From Formicarius rufipectus (lineage: Eukaryota > Chordata > Aves > Passeriformes > Formicariidae): 64,000 nucleotides of DNA. Below the pieces are notes generated by a model, which did no database searches, was not told the DNA's origin, and was given only the letters and a program-made list of their open reading frames with translations. Made by a program: the position numbers and the translations under genes. Location of the stretch: positions 62,206 through 126,205 of the forward strand of contig VXAU01001335.1 in assembly GCA_013399695.1 (NCBI GenBank). Direction: 5' to 3'. Numbering within the stretch: the first letter of the stretch is position 1; the number at the start of each line of letters is the position of its first letter. Shown here in pieces: positions 51,101-62,690 of this stretch.

Positions 51101-54100
51101 AGAATACCATTGCTCCTGGCCAGAGGTGTGCTTGACAGCACAGTGTTTTGGTGTTTAGAGCTTTGTCGTGCCTGTGAGCAGCTGCCCCTCCTCCTCCCAC
51201 TCCTCTTGGTCTGTAAGGACAAAAATAAAGGTGGGGGGAAATTTCCGTTCTGTGTTCTACAATTGAAAGGTTCAGTGACCTGCCATATGCAATTTATTTC
51301 AGTGAGAGTACTGATCTGATTGCTCATCTCTTAATGTGCATGTGAACTTCATGGATTGAACTAGGCACATATGAAGAACATTGCATGTATTGGCAACATG
51401 AAACAAATTGCAGACTGTGTCACCTGTGGTGGTCGCATGTGATACTCCCATACCAATTATAACAGTTTAGTTGATTTATTTAATCTTTATTGATAACCCA
51501 ATAAATCTTCAGCTTCAGTTACTGTAATTTCAGATATTTCCTTCTGCCATCCACAGTGGAACCATTAAGTTAAAACTTCTCCCAAGGGCCATCTAAATGC
51601 TCTTTTCTTTTACGTGTATTGATGAGTCTTGTTTCAGATCTCTAGCAAAGAGGAGAAAATACAAAAATTTTTTTGCCTATATATGAGCCAGTTTGGGAAT
51701 TATGCTTTCACAAAATGTGAGCTATTGTAATTGTTGGATTTTTCGAATAATATATCCATTTGCGTCTGCTGGTTAGCTGAATGTGAGTTGTTGCAAGTAA
51801 TAATATTTTAATTTTATGTCTATGTGAAGTGTCAGTAAATACACACTATCAGATGCCTGAAGGCTGATCCTGCTTGCAAAGCTGACTCCAGTGTCAATGT
51901 TTTCTTATCTCATAAGCTGATAAAACCTGAAAACAAGCCATTGTCCTGCTTTTGAGAAGCAGGAAAAACAAGAATTCCATAATGCTAGTCTCATGACAAG
52001 ATATTGTTTAACTGAAGTTAAAGCTGTAAAGTTTTTATTAATAATTTGCACAGCCAAAGCACTGCCATGAAGTCACAAAGGCAAGCATTAGGTCAATATA
52101 AACTCAGTGTTGTTGCCAAAAGATTGTTATTTGGTTGCCAGACTGTTCCACTGCCTCTAAACTATTGGTACTGGTGTAATGGAAGGAGCAGAAATGGTTG
52201 TGGGAGGTACCTTTCACAGCAATATGACTCCAGGATAGGTTAATGTTACTTTAAAATTGTGGTCTTGGTAATAGAGGAGTCACAGTTTTGCCTTGCATCT
52301 AATTATTTGGCACTTTAACTTTTTTTGAACTCCATAAATCCTGTGTTATTGGTCAGTTTTGCTTTCTGTCACAGTAAATAGGTGTTTTACTTGTCTGTTT
52401 CATTTGCTGTTTTTCATTGCTTCAGCTTAACAAAATTGTTAGTGACCTGTATAGTGATGTATGACAAGTATAAGTAGCTTCCTATTTCGGTCTCCTTGTG
52501 TGGCTGTCATTGAAAGGTTCCAGTGCCATATTTCTCGTATCCAAGAAACTGAAAGCAGCTCTCATGCTAGGATGAAAATTTGACAAAGTACAAAACCATC
52601 TGTTCTTTGCCTCTGAAAAGTTTCTATTGAGCCAGGACTACAGGTTGAAAGCAGAGGAGGTGCTTTAAGATCAGAGGGTTAGGGTCAGCTCACTTAGCAT
52701 CTCTTTGTGAGCAGAAGAAAATTAAACTTTTGGCTTATATGGCTCCTGCGTGCTACATCCAGTTGCACCTCTAGCATGTGGACTTGCTGGAGAAGAAGAG
52801 TAACTGTAATTTGATTTCTGTGCAGTGTCACACTGACACTTAAGAAAAACCTGAGCTATTAAAATATTGCTGAGACAGCGTTGCTAATTACTGAAGTAAA
52901 TAAAACAAAATTCACACCTTCTTTCAGAGGAATTGATGTATGCAGAATGGATGCTGGGGGCTGAGAAAAATTTTATAATTACACATCCATGAAGTCATGT
53001 AAAGTTCTGAGTATCAAGAACTTCATAAAGCACCTAAGATTCATATATCACATTTGTATTTTACAATGGTTTTGTTAAGTTGCTGTAAAGATGCAAAAAT
53101 TGACAGTAGCTTGAAGAGCATCAAAACAATGGCAGTCTAGCTATTTTTGAGAAGAAAATTAAGATTAGTTTTCATACAGAAGAAGCTCTCTGGTTGAGAT
53201 TGTTGAAGTATCATATGAGGTGTTTCTTAAACATTCTGATTGTAAACTTCAAATTGGCTGTTGTGAAACTTAAAGGAGATTTAAAACTTTATATCATGAG
53301 TTTCACATTGAAATTTTAATAGGTGTTCCAAGTCAATGCTGTAATCATTTTGTTTTCTTTTCCAGACTTTTAAGAAAATTGTGTACCTTTTAAAACTTAT
53401 ATTTTTAAAAAGTGTCCAATTGCTGCTCTTGTTTTATTGTTTTATTCTCTTACAATATCATGCCTGACATCAGTTCTGCTCTCAAAAGACAGAAGTCAAG
53501 TGATTAGTTTTTGAAAAACAGATGAAATAAGGCTGAAACTTACTTAGTTTCTCTTCTTTGTTTTGAAATGTTCTGTAGTTTTACCCAGAAATATCCACCG
53601 GTGAAATTTTTATCGGAAAAGGATCGTAAAAGGATCTTGGTAAGTTGGTACTTACTTGGGGGTTGTTTTGGGGAGATACAAAAAAGTTGTATGGCATGTA
53701 ATCAGTATTGTAGGATTAATTAGACATGAAAAGAAGTAAATTACCTTGGATATACTATATGTTGCACAGGGTTTAGAGTAGTGCTTCACTTCGTATTATT
53801 GCTCATGAGTTTGAAAACATAAGACTTGGGTTCTGCTTTGGAGATCTGACTTGCAAGTTAAACTCCTCTGTAACATCTCAGGATTGTGTTGCCTAAGGAA
53901 CTTTGTGTGTGTTCCCAGATGGCTTAAACTTGCAGAGCCTGGGAAACTTTTTAGGCACATCTTGACAGAAAGCTTGTGTGACCCAATGGGGCAAAATCTA
54001 CTCATAAGGCTGGAAAAGCAGCTGCACTGTGGGGAATGTTCGTCTCTCTGTAATCCTCTCTTTTGTTCCTGTTATTTTGAAGCATCTTAAGCATTTGAAT

Positions 54101-57100
54101 GTGGAAGGGGGTGACAGGTTAAGTCAGAACAAGTAGTCATCCAGGGCATTTTTAAACGGAGTGATTTGTGCTCCAGCATCAGATTTCCAGTTCTGTCTAT
54201 AAACACTTTTAAAGTTGTCTGTGACCTAAATTTTTTACTTTTTCCATTGTCCACAGGGGAAAACAAAGATTTCCCCTGTTTTGAAGGCAGAGAAAGCATA
54301 GCTACTTGACATGTAGAAATACATGTGTATGAACTATTGCCTCCGTAGCAGAAAGCAAAGTCTAGGACAAAGCCCTGTTAAAGTGCCTGGCATATCTGGT
54401 GCTTTTGTTTACTTTGACTTCAAAATTTTGAAGAAAGATGCAGATAAAAAAATATAATTTTGCTGCATTGTTAGGCAGTAATCTTCATTGCTATTTCAAA
54501 ATTTCATAAAAAATAAGTTATTTCTGCAATGATGTTTGGTTTTTATGATAATCTGAACGAAGGAGACCTGTTAGCTCCCTGTGCCCTTGTGGAATATATG
54601 CTGAGAAGAATAGCAGAGAGAGGCTTAATTCTGAAAATTGTTGAATCATGTGCCTCATCTGCAAGAGTAGTAAAGTAACCTTAATGTCATGTTTTCTGTG
54701 TAAGTGAGAAGGTGCTTTCAGGACAAGTGCCAGTGAAAACTGTTAATAGACTGTGGAGCTCTTAATGTTCACTTCGACTTTGCCACTGAAAAATACTGGA
54801 TGCTTTTTTGAAATCTGTTGCTTCAACAGAGATGGCAGGCAAGTAGTTGGAATAGGAGGGTTTTCTCCTTAGCTGGAGGTGACCAGCTTTTTGTTGTCCA
54901 CTTATTTTTATAGTTTAAATTCCTAAAGGCAAAACTGGCCAAAAGGAATGGCAAATTGTTCTGTCTTTTCTTCCCTTTTGTGGTCAGTAACTAGTTTGGT
55001 GCCAGCTCAGATGTGAAGTCACAGGCCTCCTGCCCAAGTGCGCAGTTCCATTCTGTTATAGAGTTGCCATCATAATCCTACGGGAAATAAGAGTCCGTGT
55101 TTTGGCTAGTTCATTTAAGGGACACATGTATACCTTGCTCGACACTTTGAAATGTCTCTAGAATTGGCAAACCAAGTGAACTGTGGTAAATCATTTGCTT
55201 TGCATTTTGTTGATACTGTATTTTTCTAGAATCCATTCTAAATTCTGGTGTACTTTTATTTTCTTTTGAATGCAGTCTCCAGCTCCAGCCTGGAGATACC
55301 CACAGCACTGACCTGACCAGATGACAGTTCTAACAATTATTTTTTTATTACACTGCATCTGTTTAGAGATGTTTGCTAGTAATGGTATTGGTATTTCATC
55401 TGAGACTAGATACTCTGTCATTTTCATTGAAAAGAGATCTTCATCCTGTTGTGCATGATTTATTGTGAGCTCTCTGAAGTGACCAGGCCACTGGCTTTTG
55501 TATGCCAAAGAAGGAACTTTGTTAATGTTATGGAAGATAGTGTTGACATTTGTTCAGTCTGTTGGGTGGTTCTTTTTTTTTTTTTTCTGAACTGAATACA
55601 GGAAACTGATAAAAGCAGAAAATAAAAAATTAACCTGATTTCTATATGGTATGTTAGGTGTTTTGAATATGACTGCAGACAGCAGAAATTAACTCATTAA
55701 GAAACAGACACTTAGAAGTGCCTCTAGTGGAGATAATTACCTGTAGTATTTGTGCCTTTTAGTAGGTGCTGAAGTTACCAAGCATATTCTTACTACTAAG
55801 TAATTAAATATTTTTTATTAACAATGTCTTTAGAAAGAATTCCTATTTAAGTCCCAAGCACTGGTACTTCAGTTCTGATGTGGAAATGATTCATGTACAG
55901 TATATGATTGTGTAGATAAATATGTCATTGTGATTTGCAGGAAGTAATATTTAGAAATTATGCTTCTATGAATTAATACAGGAGAATTATACAAAGAACC
56001 TCAGTGATAATTTTTTTTTTTTTTTTTAGCGTAACGTCAAGTAATGATAAAAAAAGACAATTTACAGAGTTGTTTATTCTTCCAGGGAAAATTCAGCTTC
56101 TTTTTCTATTATTTCTTTATCCAATACCTATGGAAGAGATATGTTGATAAAGCTAACCTAGATTTAACTTAAAAACTACTTGCAGGTTTAAAGTAATTGG
56201 AAACTCCTTTCCAGACAAAGGTGGTTTGTACTTTTTTCCTTTTTTTTTTTTTTAAAGTGTTTTTTGTTTGTTTGCTTATTTTTGGAGGGATTTATTTGTT
56301 TGTTTGCTTGCTTGCATATGGCATAATGCTCTAAGCAGTGCTTGGTTTCTTTTTTTTTTTTTCAAATGGGAGATTGGAAAGAAAATACTTTCTTTTACTG
56401 CACTAAAGACATATTGTGAGCGTCAAGTTTGCCTTCTTTGGAATCCTGGAAATAGAAGAAGCAGCAGGAGATTTACTTGAGCCTTAATTGAATGAGTAGA
56501 TTCAGGTCATCTACAGAAAAGTTTTGTCCTGGTCACCACAAAAAAGCCAAAAGCCTTGGAACATACAGGAAGGCTGCAGCTTGCTTCCAAGTCTCAGGAT
56601 AAGCTTATGGCAGTAGGTTTGCCATGCATGGCTTTTTCCCTGTATGTGGTGGCTCATGGCAGAGGGCTGTTCTCCCTCAGTTACTACTCTTCTTTCCTCA
56701 TTCACAGCATTCTGACAGAAACCTCTTCTCCCGTCCTCTGTGTTGCAGTGCAGTTGGAATCTTGAGGTCTTTTTTTTCCTTTTGAAGAGGGCTTTTCCTA
56801 AATACTATTTCTCCTTCAGGTTTGTCAAGGAACTGAATCACATGTTGAATCTGCTACAAGAAAGCCCTGACAAACTCAGTAGAATACTGAATAGGCCAAC
56901 TAAATGATTCTTTTATTAACTGGTACTTACAGTTAGCTCAAAACACTGGTGGCCCTGAATTTATAATAAGAAAAACAAGTGTGAGAATGCAAGAAGTGGA
57001 CATTGAAGTTTTTACAAAAGAAAACAGATATAATTTCCAGGCTCCCCCCCACCTGCTGCCTTTTCAGTCTTTGCTACTTTTCCTTTTTATATTTTCTAGT

Positions 57101-58600
57101 TTAAAAAAAACCTGCTAATCTGGCTTTTGAAAATAGTGGATGGCAGGCTAGTGGGCAGAATAAATGTTTGGCCTTTGATTAAGCCAAAGTGAAAGAACTT
57201 CAGGCATCTCATCCTTCTCTACACAGTACTTTGTTGTAGCACACCATCCATTCTTTAGATTCCTGCTTGACAATTACACCATGTCCTTTCATTGTTTAGT
57301 TGGTTGTCATTGCAGCTGAAGAATGAACATCAACAGCTGAGTCACTTTCAAAATGTGAATTTGATCATGCAATCAGATAATATAGCTGATGCCACACAGG
57401 GCTTTACAAGTCCAGTTTTTGAAAGTGGTGGTCTGTCATGTCTTTGTTCTTGAAAACAGTTTATGAAATGCAGAGAAAATAATTGGTTCTGTAAATCTGT
57501 CCGGATGTGTCACACAACTTGCTGTTCTGCTTACTTGCACTGACTGCTTCAGTACTGAGTTAATGATTTTGTTGTTGTTTTTGTTTGCTGTTGAAGTCTG
57601 CAGTGCAAAAAGGGGGAAAATAATGAACTTTCTTGTTTCTTCTACATCTGCAATGGAGCAAGAGTACAGGGTTTTAAATATTTTGTTTCTGCTTGTTTCT
57701 TTTCAATAAAACAAGAAAATTCCAGGTTGGGCAAATGCCTGTTGGAAGTAATGATATGGAATAGAATTTTTTTCAATTGTAAAGGACCTACAAAAATCGT
57801 CTAGTCCAACTGCTTGACCTCTTCAGGCCAGAATGATATGAACTACGAATGCATTAAAAGACAAAAGGGATTATTTTGATTTTAGCAGATATTTCAAATT
57901 AAAGATCCTCAAGGAATTCCCTTCCTCCTTTCTAGGTGGAAACTTGCAGTACTTAGAACACCCAAGATGTCTGCCATTTTAAGCAAGAGAAAAGCCAGAT
58001 TTGACATGTCTGATACTACATATCTTATACAAAAATAACCTGGCATCTTGTTTCTTTTTTTTTTTTTTTAAGTAATGAGTTTGCAGAAAATTCTCTTACC
58101 TTTTTGGGCTTTGCTGTTGCATAAAAGGGCACAATCCAATTTGAACGGTAAAAAAGGAAATGATGTAATCTGAAAAAGAGATTTTGTTGATGTGAGTAGG
58201 TAGCTGAACTTTTACCCTGACACTGATGAAACATGTCAAATACATCTCTTGAAATTTTAAATGCTGTAAATCTTGGAACAAGAAAAGGTACAGAAATGGA
58301 GTTGTTTTCCATGGAGTAAGCAAAGATCTGAAAGCTACTGTTCTGTCTTCATGTTTGTAGACTTTGTCTAGTGTTTCTGTAAAAAGAAAAAGAAATTTAT
58401 ACCAACTGTCCTAACGCAGATAACTGGAGGAGCAGGGTTTGTGGGTTCTCATCTTACTGACAAACTAATGATGGATGGCCATGAGGTTACAGTTGTGGAC
58501 AACTTCTTTACGGGCAGGAAAAGAAATGTGGAGCACTGGATTGGTCATGAGAACTTCGAATTGATAAATCACGATGTCGTTGAACCCCTGTACATTGAAG
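45139..58600 (+). CDS. UXS1: UXS1, UDP-glucuronate decarboxylase 1 (UDP-xylose synthase), partial: coding exons 2-6
   Basis: The enzyme converts UDP-glucuronate to UDP-xylose with tightly bound NAD+. The product primes the xylose linker of proteoglycan glycosaminoglycans. It is a type II membrane protein of the Golgi/ER lumen and a short-chain dehydrogenase/reductase. Joined exons are 45139-45166, 47792-47840, 49978-50021, 53579-53639 and 58420-58600 (363 nt, 121 codons, no stop). In order they encode the last part of the membrane anchor (VWGNFVNM), a charged stem likely to be helical (KVESKIEE, PLREKIKDLEK), the conserved linker TQKYPPVKFLSEKDRKRIL, and the Rossmann start with GGAGFVG and the NAD-ribose-binding Asp in VVDNF. 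Length and order match residues of about 32 to 152 of the roughly 420-residue vertebrate protein. The N-terminus (about 31 residues) is in the upstream gap. The catalytic YxxxK and the C-terminus are beyond the window. Identification rests on near identity with remembered vertebrate UXS1. Confidence 0.93.
45167..47791 (+). other. UXS1: UXS1 intron 2
   Basis: A 2625-bp GT-AG intron (gtaatg ... ccaacag). No transposon was recognised. A 100-codon minus-strand open frame lies at 45382-45684. Confidence 0.88.
47792..47840 (+). CDS. UXS1: UXS1 coding exon 3 (stem)
   Basis: The acceptor is ttttctttccaacag and the donor is gttagt, which has T rather than A or G at +3. The first G completes the Arg codon from exon 2. 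The rest reads TLQENGDQKVESKIEE and ends on a codon boundary. This is the luminal stem between the membrane anchor and the catalytic domain, the least conserved part of the family, and several residues differ from the mammalian version. Length is 49 bp. Skipping exons 3 and 4 together would keep frame (93 bp). Confidence 0.92.
48698..48760. repeat. T/G-rich low-complexity tract (UXS1 intron 3)
   Basis: About 60 bp of T and G with G runs (tttttttggggggttttg), equivalent to the A/C tracts on the other strand. Confidence 0.8.
49571..49589. repeat. Perfect 9-bp-arm palindrome in UXS1 intron 3
   Basis: TTTACTTAC (49571-49579), a central T, then GTAAGTAAA. The right arm contains GTAAGT, a consensus 5' splice site, so the same site is offered on both strands. 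The site is 389 bp before exon 4. Confidence 0.85.
49978..50021 (+). CDS. UXS1: UXS1 coding exon 4 (stem helix)
   Basis: The acceptor is ttcctttcttttag and the donor is gtatgt. It begins on a codon boundary and reads AVAPLREKIKDLEK, then AG of a split Ser codon. Heptad-like Leu/Ile spacing and alternating charge fit a short helical or coiled stem. Length is 44 bp. Exons 4 and 5 together are 105 bp, so joint skipping would be in frame and would delete 35 residues, ending just before the NAD motif. Confidence 0.93.
50022..53578 (+). other. UXS1: UXS1 intron 4
   Basis: A 3557-bp intron (gtatgt ... tctgtag). Overlapping open frames on both strands at 50573-51327 sit in a locally GC-richer block with an aataaagg motif at 51224. 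No transposon family was recognised. Confidence 0.9.
53579..53639 (+). CDS. UXS1: UXS1 coding exon 5 (conserved pre-Rossmann linker)
   Basis: The acceptor is ttctgtag and the donor is a consensus gtaagt. The first T completes the Ser codon. The rest reads FTQKYPPVKFLSEKDRKRIL, which looks identical to the mammalian protein at this point, and ends on a codon boundary. It leads directly into the first beta strand of the NAD-binding fold (ending R-I-L, continued as I-T-G-G in the next exon). Length is 61 bp. Confidence 0.95.
53640..58419 (+). other. UXS1: UXS1 intron 5
   Basis: A 4780-bp intron (gtaagt ... aacgcag). It has several long T runs (55575, 56010, 56240, 56350, 58055), a CR1 stub at 57756, and an unusually purine-rich sequence just before the 3' splice site. 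Confidence 0.9.
57756..57835 (-). mobile_element. CR1 3' terminal stub, minus strand (UXS1 intron 5)
   Basis: The short segment atggaatagaattttttt ... aaggacctacaaaaatcgtctagtccaactgc is the reverse complement of a CR1 3' end. It is truncated to about 80 bp and lies about 580 bp upstream of exon 6. Confidence 0.65.
58420..58600 (+). CDS. UXS1: UXS1 coding exon 6 (NAD-binding Rossmann motif)
   Basis: The exon encodes 60 codons plus the first base of a Val codon. It opens with ITGGAGFVGSHL, the GxxGxxG dinucleotide-binding loop of extended short-chain dehydrogenases. It continues with VTVVDNFFTGRKRNVEHW, containing the Asp that contacts the adenosine ribose, and ends in HDVVEPLYIE. The donor is a good gtaagc. 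The acceptor (gtcctaacgcag) is poor: the 40 bases before it are mostly purines, including aaaaagaaaaagaaa, and the nearest long T run lies about 350 bp upstream. The reading frame and conservation leave no doubt that the exon is real. Confidence 0.97.
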
Positions 58601-61365
58601 GTAAGCAGTCTCTGCTTTGATATTTGCACTTTGTTGTGCTTTATCCTTTTGAGTATCTATGTCTGTAAAGAAATGTAATTTATGCATTAAATTCTGGATT
58701 GATTTATGTAATAGCTCTATGCTTTGTTTATTATTAGTCTGTTTTCCACTGTGGAGTGAGAGGTTCAGAGTGCTTTTGTCTGGAATAAGTTCTTCATGAA
58801 TGGACAATAGGAAGGAGATCTTAAAATCTTCCTGATGTGACTGATTTTGTGAGAAGGCAAGATGACAGCGAGTCAGTCTGTTCCATCCATTGTCCCACTT
58901 CACTTCCCTGTGTGCCTGCACAGGCTTACACAGACAGAGTCTGTGGTCCAGATAGTTCATTAACTGCACAGTTTAATTCAGGGCTGCAGTTAGACTAGAC
59001 ATGCGTCCTGCAACTGTATTGTTAGTTAATCTCCTTTCAACTTTCCTTAGTTGCCTTAAGTGTCTTCTATAGAAAACTCTTAGGTACAGGCATGCCACAA
59101 CAAAATGTAGAATAAGAAAACATCAGCACAGAATTTCCCTGATTTGCAACAGAAAAACAAAATCCCCACCAACCCTAAACAAGGAAGGAAACAGTAAAAC
59201 ATTCTGGTTCAGAGTAGTTGCTCAACATGAAAACTATCCTAACCCTTGAACTACCATACCTTATTGTAAGATTGCATTAAGGTAGTTGTGAGATACGTGG
59301 ATTTATAGACTTCTGTGGGAGAATATAATTAATCAATGAAAGCATTACTCAAATTACAGTGTTCTGATGAATTTGTTCCATCCCTTTAACACTGGGTAGC
59401 AACAGAGTTTTAAAACAAAAAAATAAATCTGAGCTGTATTTTTTATTCCTTCTGAATTCTGATGAATGGGACTTCACAGAAAAAATCTCCAGCAACTGTG
59501 TCTCTTGTATTATTGTATGTGATGACTTTCAGACAACAGGACTGAAACAGTCCTGCAAAAACATGTGCTCTTGCTCTGTTCTCACAATGCACTGCTTCAG
59601 TTACTGCCTGCTATTTTATTTCAAACTTCTGCTTCTACAAGCAGGATGATGGGACTGGGATCATATTAATTGAGTCCAGGTGACTCTGCCAGTTCAAATT
59701 GCCAGCTTTCCTAACCTTTTCCCTGCATTACCTTCTTTCTGACTGGTTGCACCTGAGATCTTTTCAGAGAATTACCATCATTGCTAATAGTGTTGCCCAG
59801 CTACTAGGCACTAATGAATGGGAATTCAGAGATCCTTCAGCTCCATTTCTCATGGTCTCTGTAATTAAGACACCAATTCCTCAATTTGTACTGACAACAA
59901 ATTATAACATGTTATTCCATGTGTAGTTTATTGATGATTTCTCATTCTCCAAGAGTGTAAACTGCAACCAGCATGGCTGAATATTAAAATAAAATTAACT
60001 TTCATACACTAGTATAGGAGCACAATAACATTTTATCTCATTGTGGAGTTCAGAGTCAACTGAGGCAATGGGGGATAGTTCTTTTAACAGATTAACAAGT
60101 TTGAATATAGATCAGATACTTCTTGTCTTAGTCAGTTTTCTTCTTTTTACTTGTCAATACAAGCTGGAATTACTTAAGTCATGATAAAAAGTAGGTTTAT
60201 ATCTAGAGAATTTGTATTTGCTGTTCTGTTTAAGCCAGGTCATAAAAAGTTGTTTGGCAGTTGAATTCCAGACAAAGCAATCAGTGCTTCATTTCTGAAA
60301 GAGACCTCATTTCTGGTCTAGAAAGAACAGTGATTTCACTTTAGATATGGAAAAGTGAATTTAGTCTCAAGATGCATAGTTTTCATCTTCACAGTGATGC
60401 CTACGCACAATCTGCCTTGGCTGTGTCATTATCTTTGATCCATGACATGAAGTGGCACTCAGCATTCTTGAATCTTGATCTAGGTTGGGCAGAGGCAATT
60501 ATGAATCACCTAAACATACATTTTTCTTCTTAGCCCTGTGATAACTATAGTTGACTGTAGTGCTGAATGTCTTTGTCCTCCTCTATTAGGATTTTCTTTG
60601 CTTTAGCATTTGGAAACTGTATTGAAAAATGCAGAAGAACATAGCTTTCGTTTGGACTTTTTCAAGCAGAGCAAGGGCCCTGAATTCTTTAATGGAATGA
60701 AAGTAGTTTAGGAATCTTGAAAGATGAAAAATACTAAAAAAAATAAAATTCTGAAATAATTACATTACCTCTTTTTTTTTCTATTTTGAATTCTGCATTT
60801 TTAGTATACTTAGTTTTTAAAGATACTTCCAGCGTCATCCTTATGTAGAGGTTTAATACACTAATAAATGAAGGTTATTTTTTTATACAGAAAGACAATT
60901 TTTTTTTTCTGAAGAGCGGTCTAGAAAGAAAAAAATCTCATTCTTTTTTTTATTATCAGAAAAAAAATACAGAAATCCACCTTTATTTATATTCTGCCTC
61001 ATTCTTTATATTCTTTCAGATTACAATCTCCGTAAGATAGTTACTTGTGAGCACTGGAGCACGTGTTCCTACAAACTGTAGTGTAAAGACATAAAGATGT
61101 TATTTGGAGACCAATTTGAAATGCATGTTTGGTTTGGTGTTACTGTCATCTACCCCACTTCAGGGTAATAGATAGACTTGCATTAAAAAGTGCCAAAAGA
61201 AATTTTAGATTAAATAAATGCAAGTCATAAGTAACATACTTGGTTTACATAGTGACGTTATGATTAGTTCTCTCATGTTTGTACCCACCCTTGCATTAGA
61301 CTTGACTGTGTTTGTAATAAAAAAATAAAGTTTTGAGTTTATATAGTTATACTTGAGTACATAGT

Positions 61366-61525
61366 TTAAAAAAAAAAAAAAAAGGCAAAAGCCACATGAC
61401 CCCCAAAAAACCCAAGGAACAGCACCAACCCCAAAAGCACACACATACCTCCACCTTGAAAAAAGACAACTAACCAACCAACCAAAAATCTAAAAAACAA
61501 AACAACCTCAAAAAACCCCAAACCA
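61366..61525. repeat. A/C-rich low-complexity tract (UXS1 intron 6)
   Basis: A pure A run of 16 (61369-61384) is followed by about 140 bp of A/C-rich sequence with C runs and ccaaccaaccaacc motifs. The minus-strand open frames here are repeat translations. Confidence 0.8.
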
Positions 61526-62056
61526 TACACCTCACAATTCTCCAAAACAAAAATGCACACATGCACAGAAGTATAAGCTACTTTGAAGGTGATGTTGTAG
61601 GATCCAGTCATTCTACAAACTGGCCTTTTAAAAAGCAAGCAATATCTCTTAACCTCAAGACCTCAAGACTGAAAATTATCAAATGCTATTAGGCATACAC
61701 CTTGTCTACAGTAGCTCCAGCAGTTGAATAAATGTAGACGAAAACATCAGAGAGGTATGCATAACCTGTCTTTCTCCCCCTGGTGTTTCTTTTTCCTACT
61801 TCCTCAGCAACCTGTGGAAGCCTTAAAGCAATGTTCTGTGAGGTGCTAGATGCGCTTTCCCTTTAAATCCCCCCATCTGAAAGATATTTTCAGGTGAATT
61901 ATTTCACAGTTTGCATAAACACACTCAGACCTTGGGTTTCTTTTTGGTTGCTTGTGGGGTTTTTTTTGTTGCTTTGGTTTAGCTGTGCCTTTCACAAATT
62001 TGAAACGAACAAGGGCCTGAAAATGCCACAGCTTTCCAGTCAACAGTGAAAACACT

Positions 62057-62690
62057 TAGAATCATAGAATCATCAAGGTTGAAGGAGACCTTTAAGATCA
62101 TTCAGTCCATCTGTCAGGCTCCTTGAGGCTAAGTAACCTCAACTCCCTCAGCCATTGCTCATAAGACATGTTTTCTAGACCCTTCATGAGCCTTGTTGCC
62201 CTGTGCTGGACAAGTTCTGGCACCTCAATGACCTTTTTTAAGTAAATGGTCCAGAACTGAATGCAGTACTCAAAGTGTGACCTCACCAGTGCCAAGGACA
62301 GGGTGATGATCACTCTTCTTGTCTGGTGGCTTGATATTCATGATACAGGCCAAGATGCCATTGGCCTTCCTTGGCAAAGTGTTGGCTCATATTGACCCAG
62401 CTGCCAACCAGCACCCCAAAGTCCCTTTCTGCTGAGCATCTCTCGAGCCCCTCCTTTTCCAGCATGTGGTGCTGCTTGGGTTTGCTGTGAGCCAAGTGCA
62501 GGTCTTGGCACTCAGCCTTATTGAACCTCATGCAGTTGTCCTTAGCCCATTGATAAGTCTGTCTGGGTCTCTTTGCAGAGCCTTCCTGTCCTAGCAGATC
62601 AACACTCCCACACAGCCTAGGTGTCATCTGCATATTTACTGAGGGTGCCCTCATTCTTCACATCAGTTGACTCAGTTGAACAGATTTTAT
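62057..62690 (-). mobile_element. CR1 LINE 3' fragment with reverse-transcriptase remnant, minus strand (UXS1 intron 6)
   Basis: The low end carries agaatcatagaatcatcaagg, the reverse complement of the CR1 terminal octamer repeat, followed by tcattcagtccatctgtc. The minus strand then encodes LALVRSHFEYCIQFWTIYLKK and RATRLMKGLENMSYEQWLREL, and in another frame FNKAECQDLHLAHSKP and CSAERDFGVLVGSW, all CR1 reverse-transcriptase landmarks in order. The frame is broken near 62310. The part between the terminus and the reverse-transcriptase end is shorter than in the intron 1 copies, indicating an internal deletion near 62120. Confidence 0.9.
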
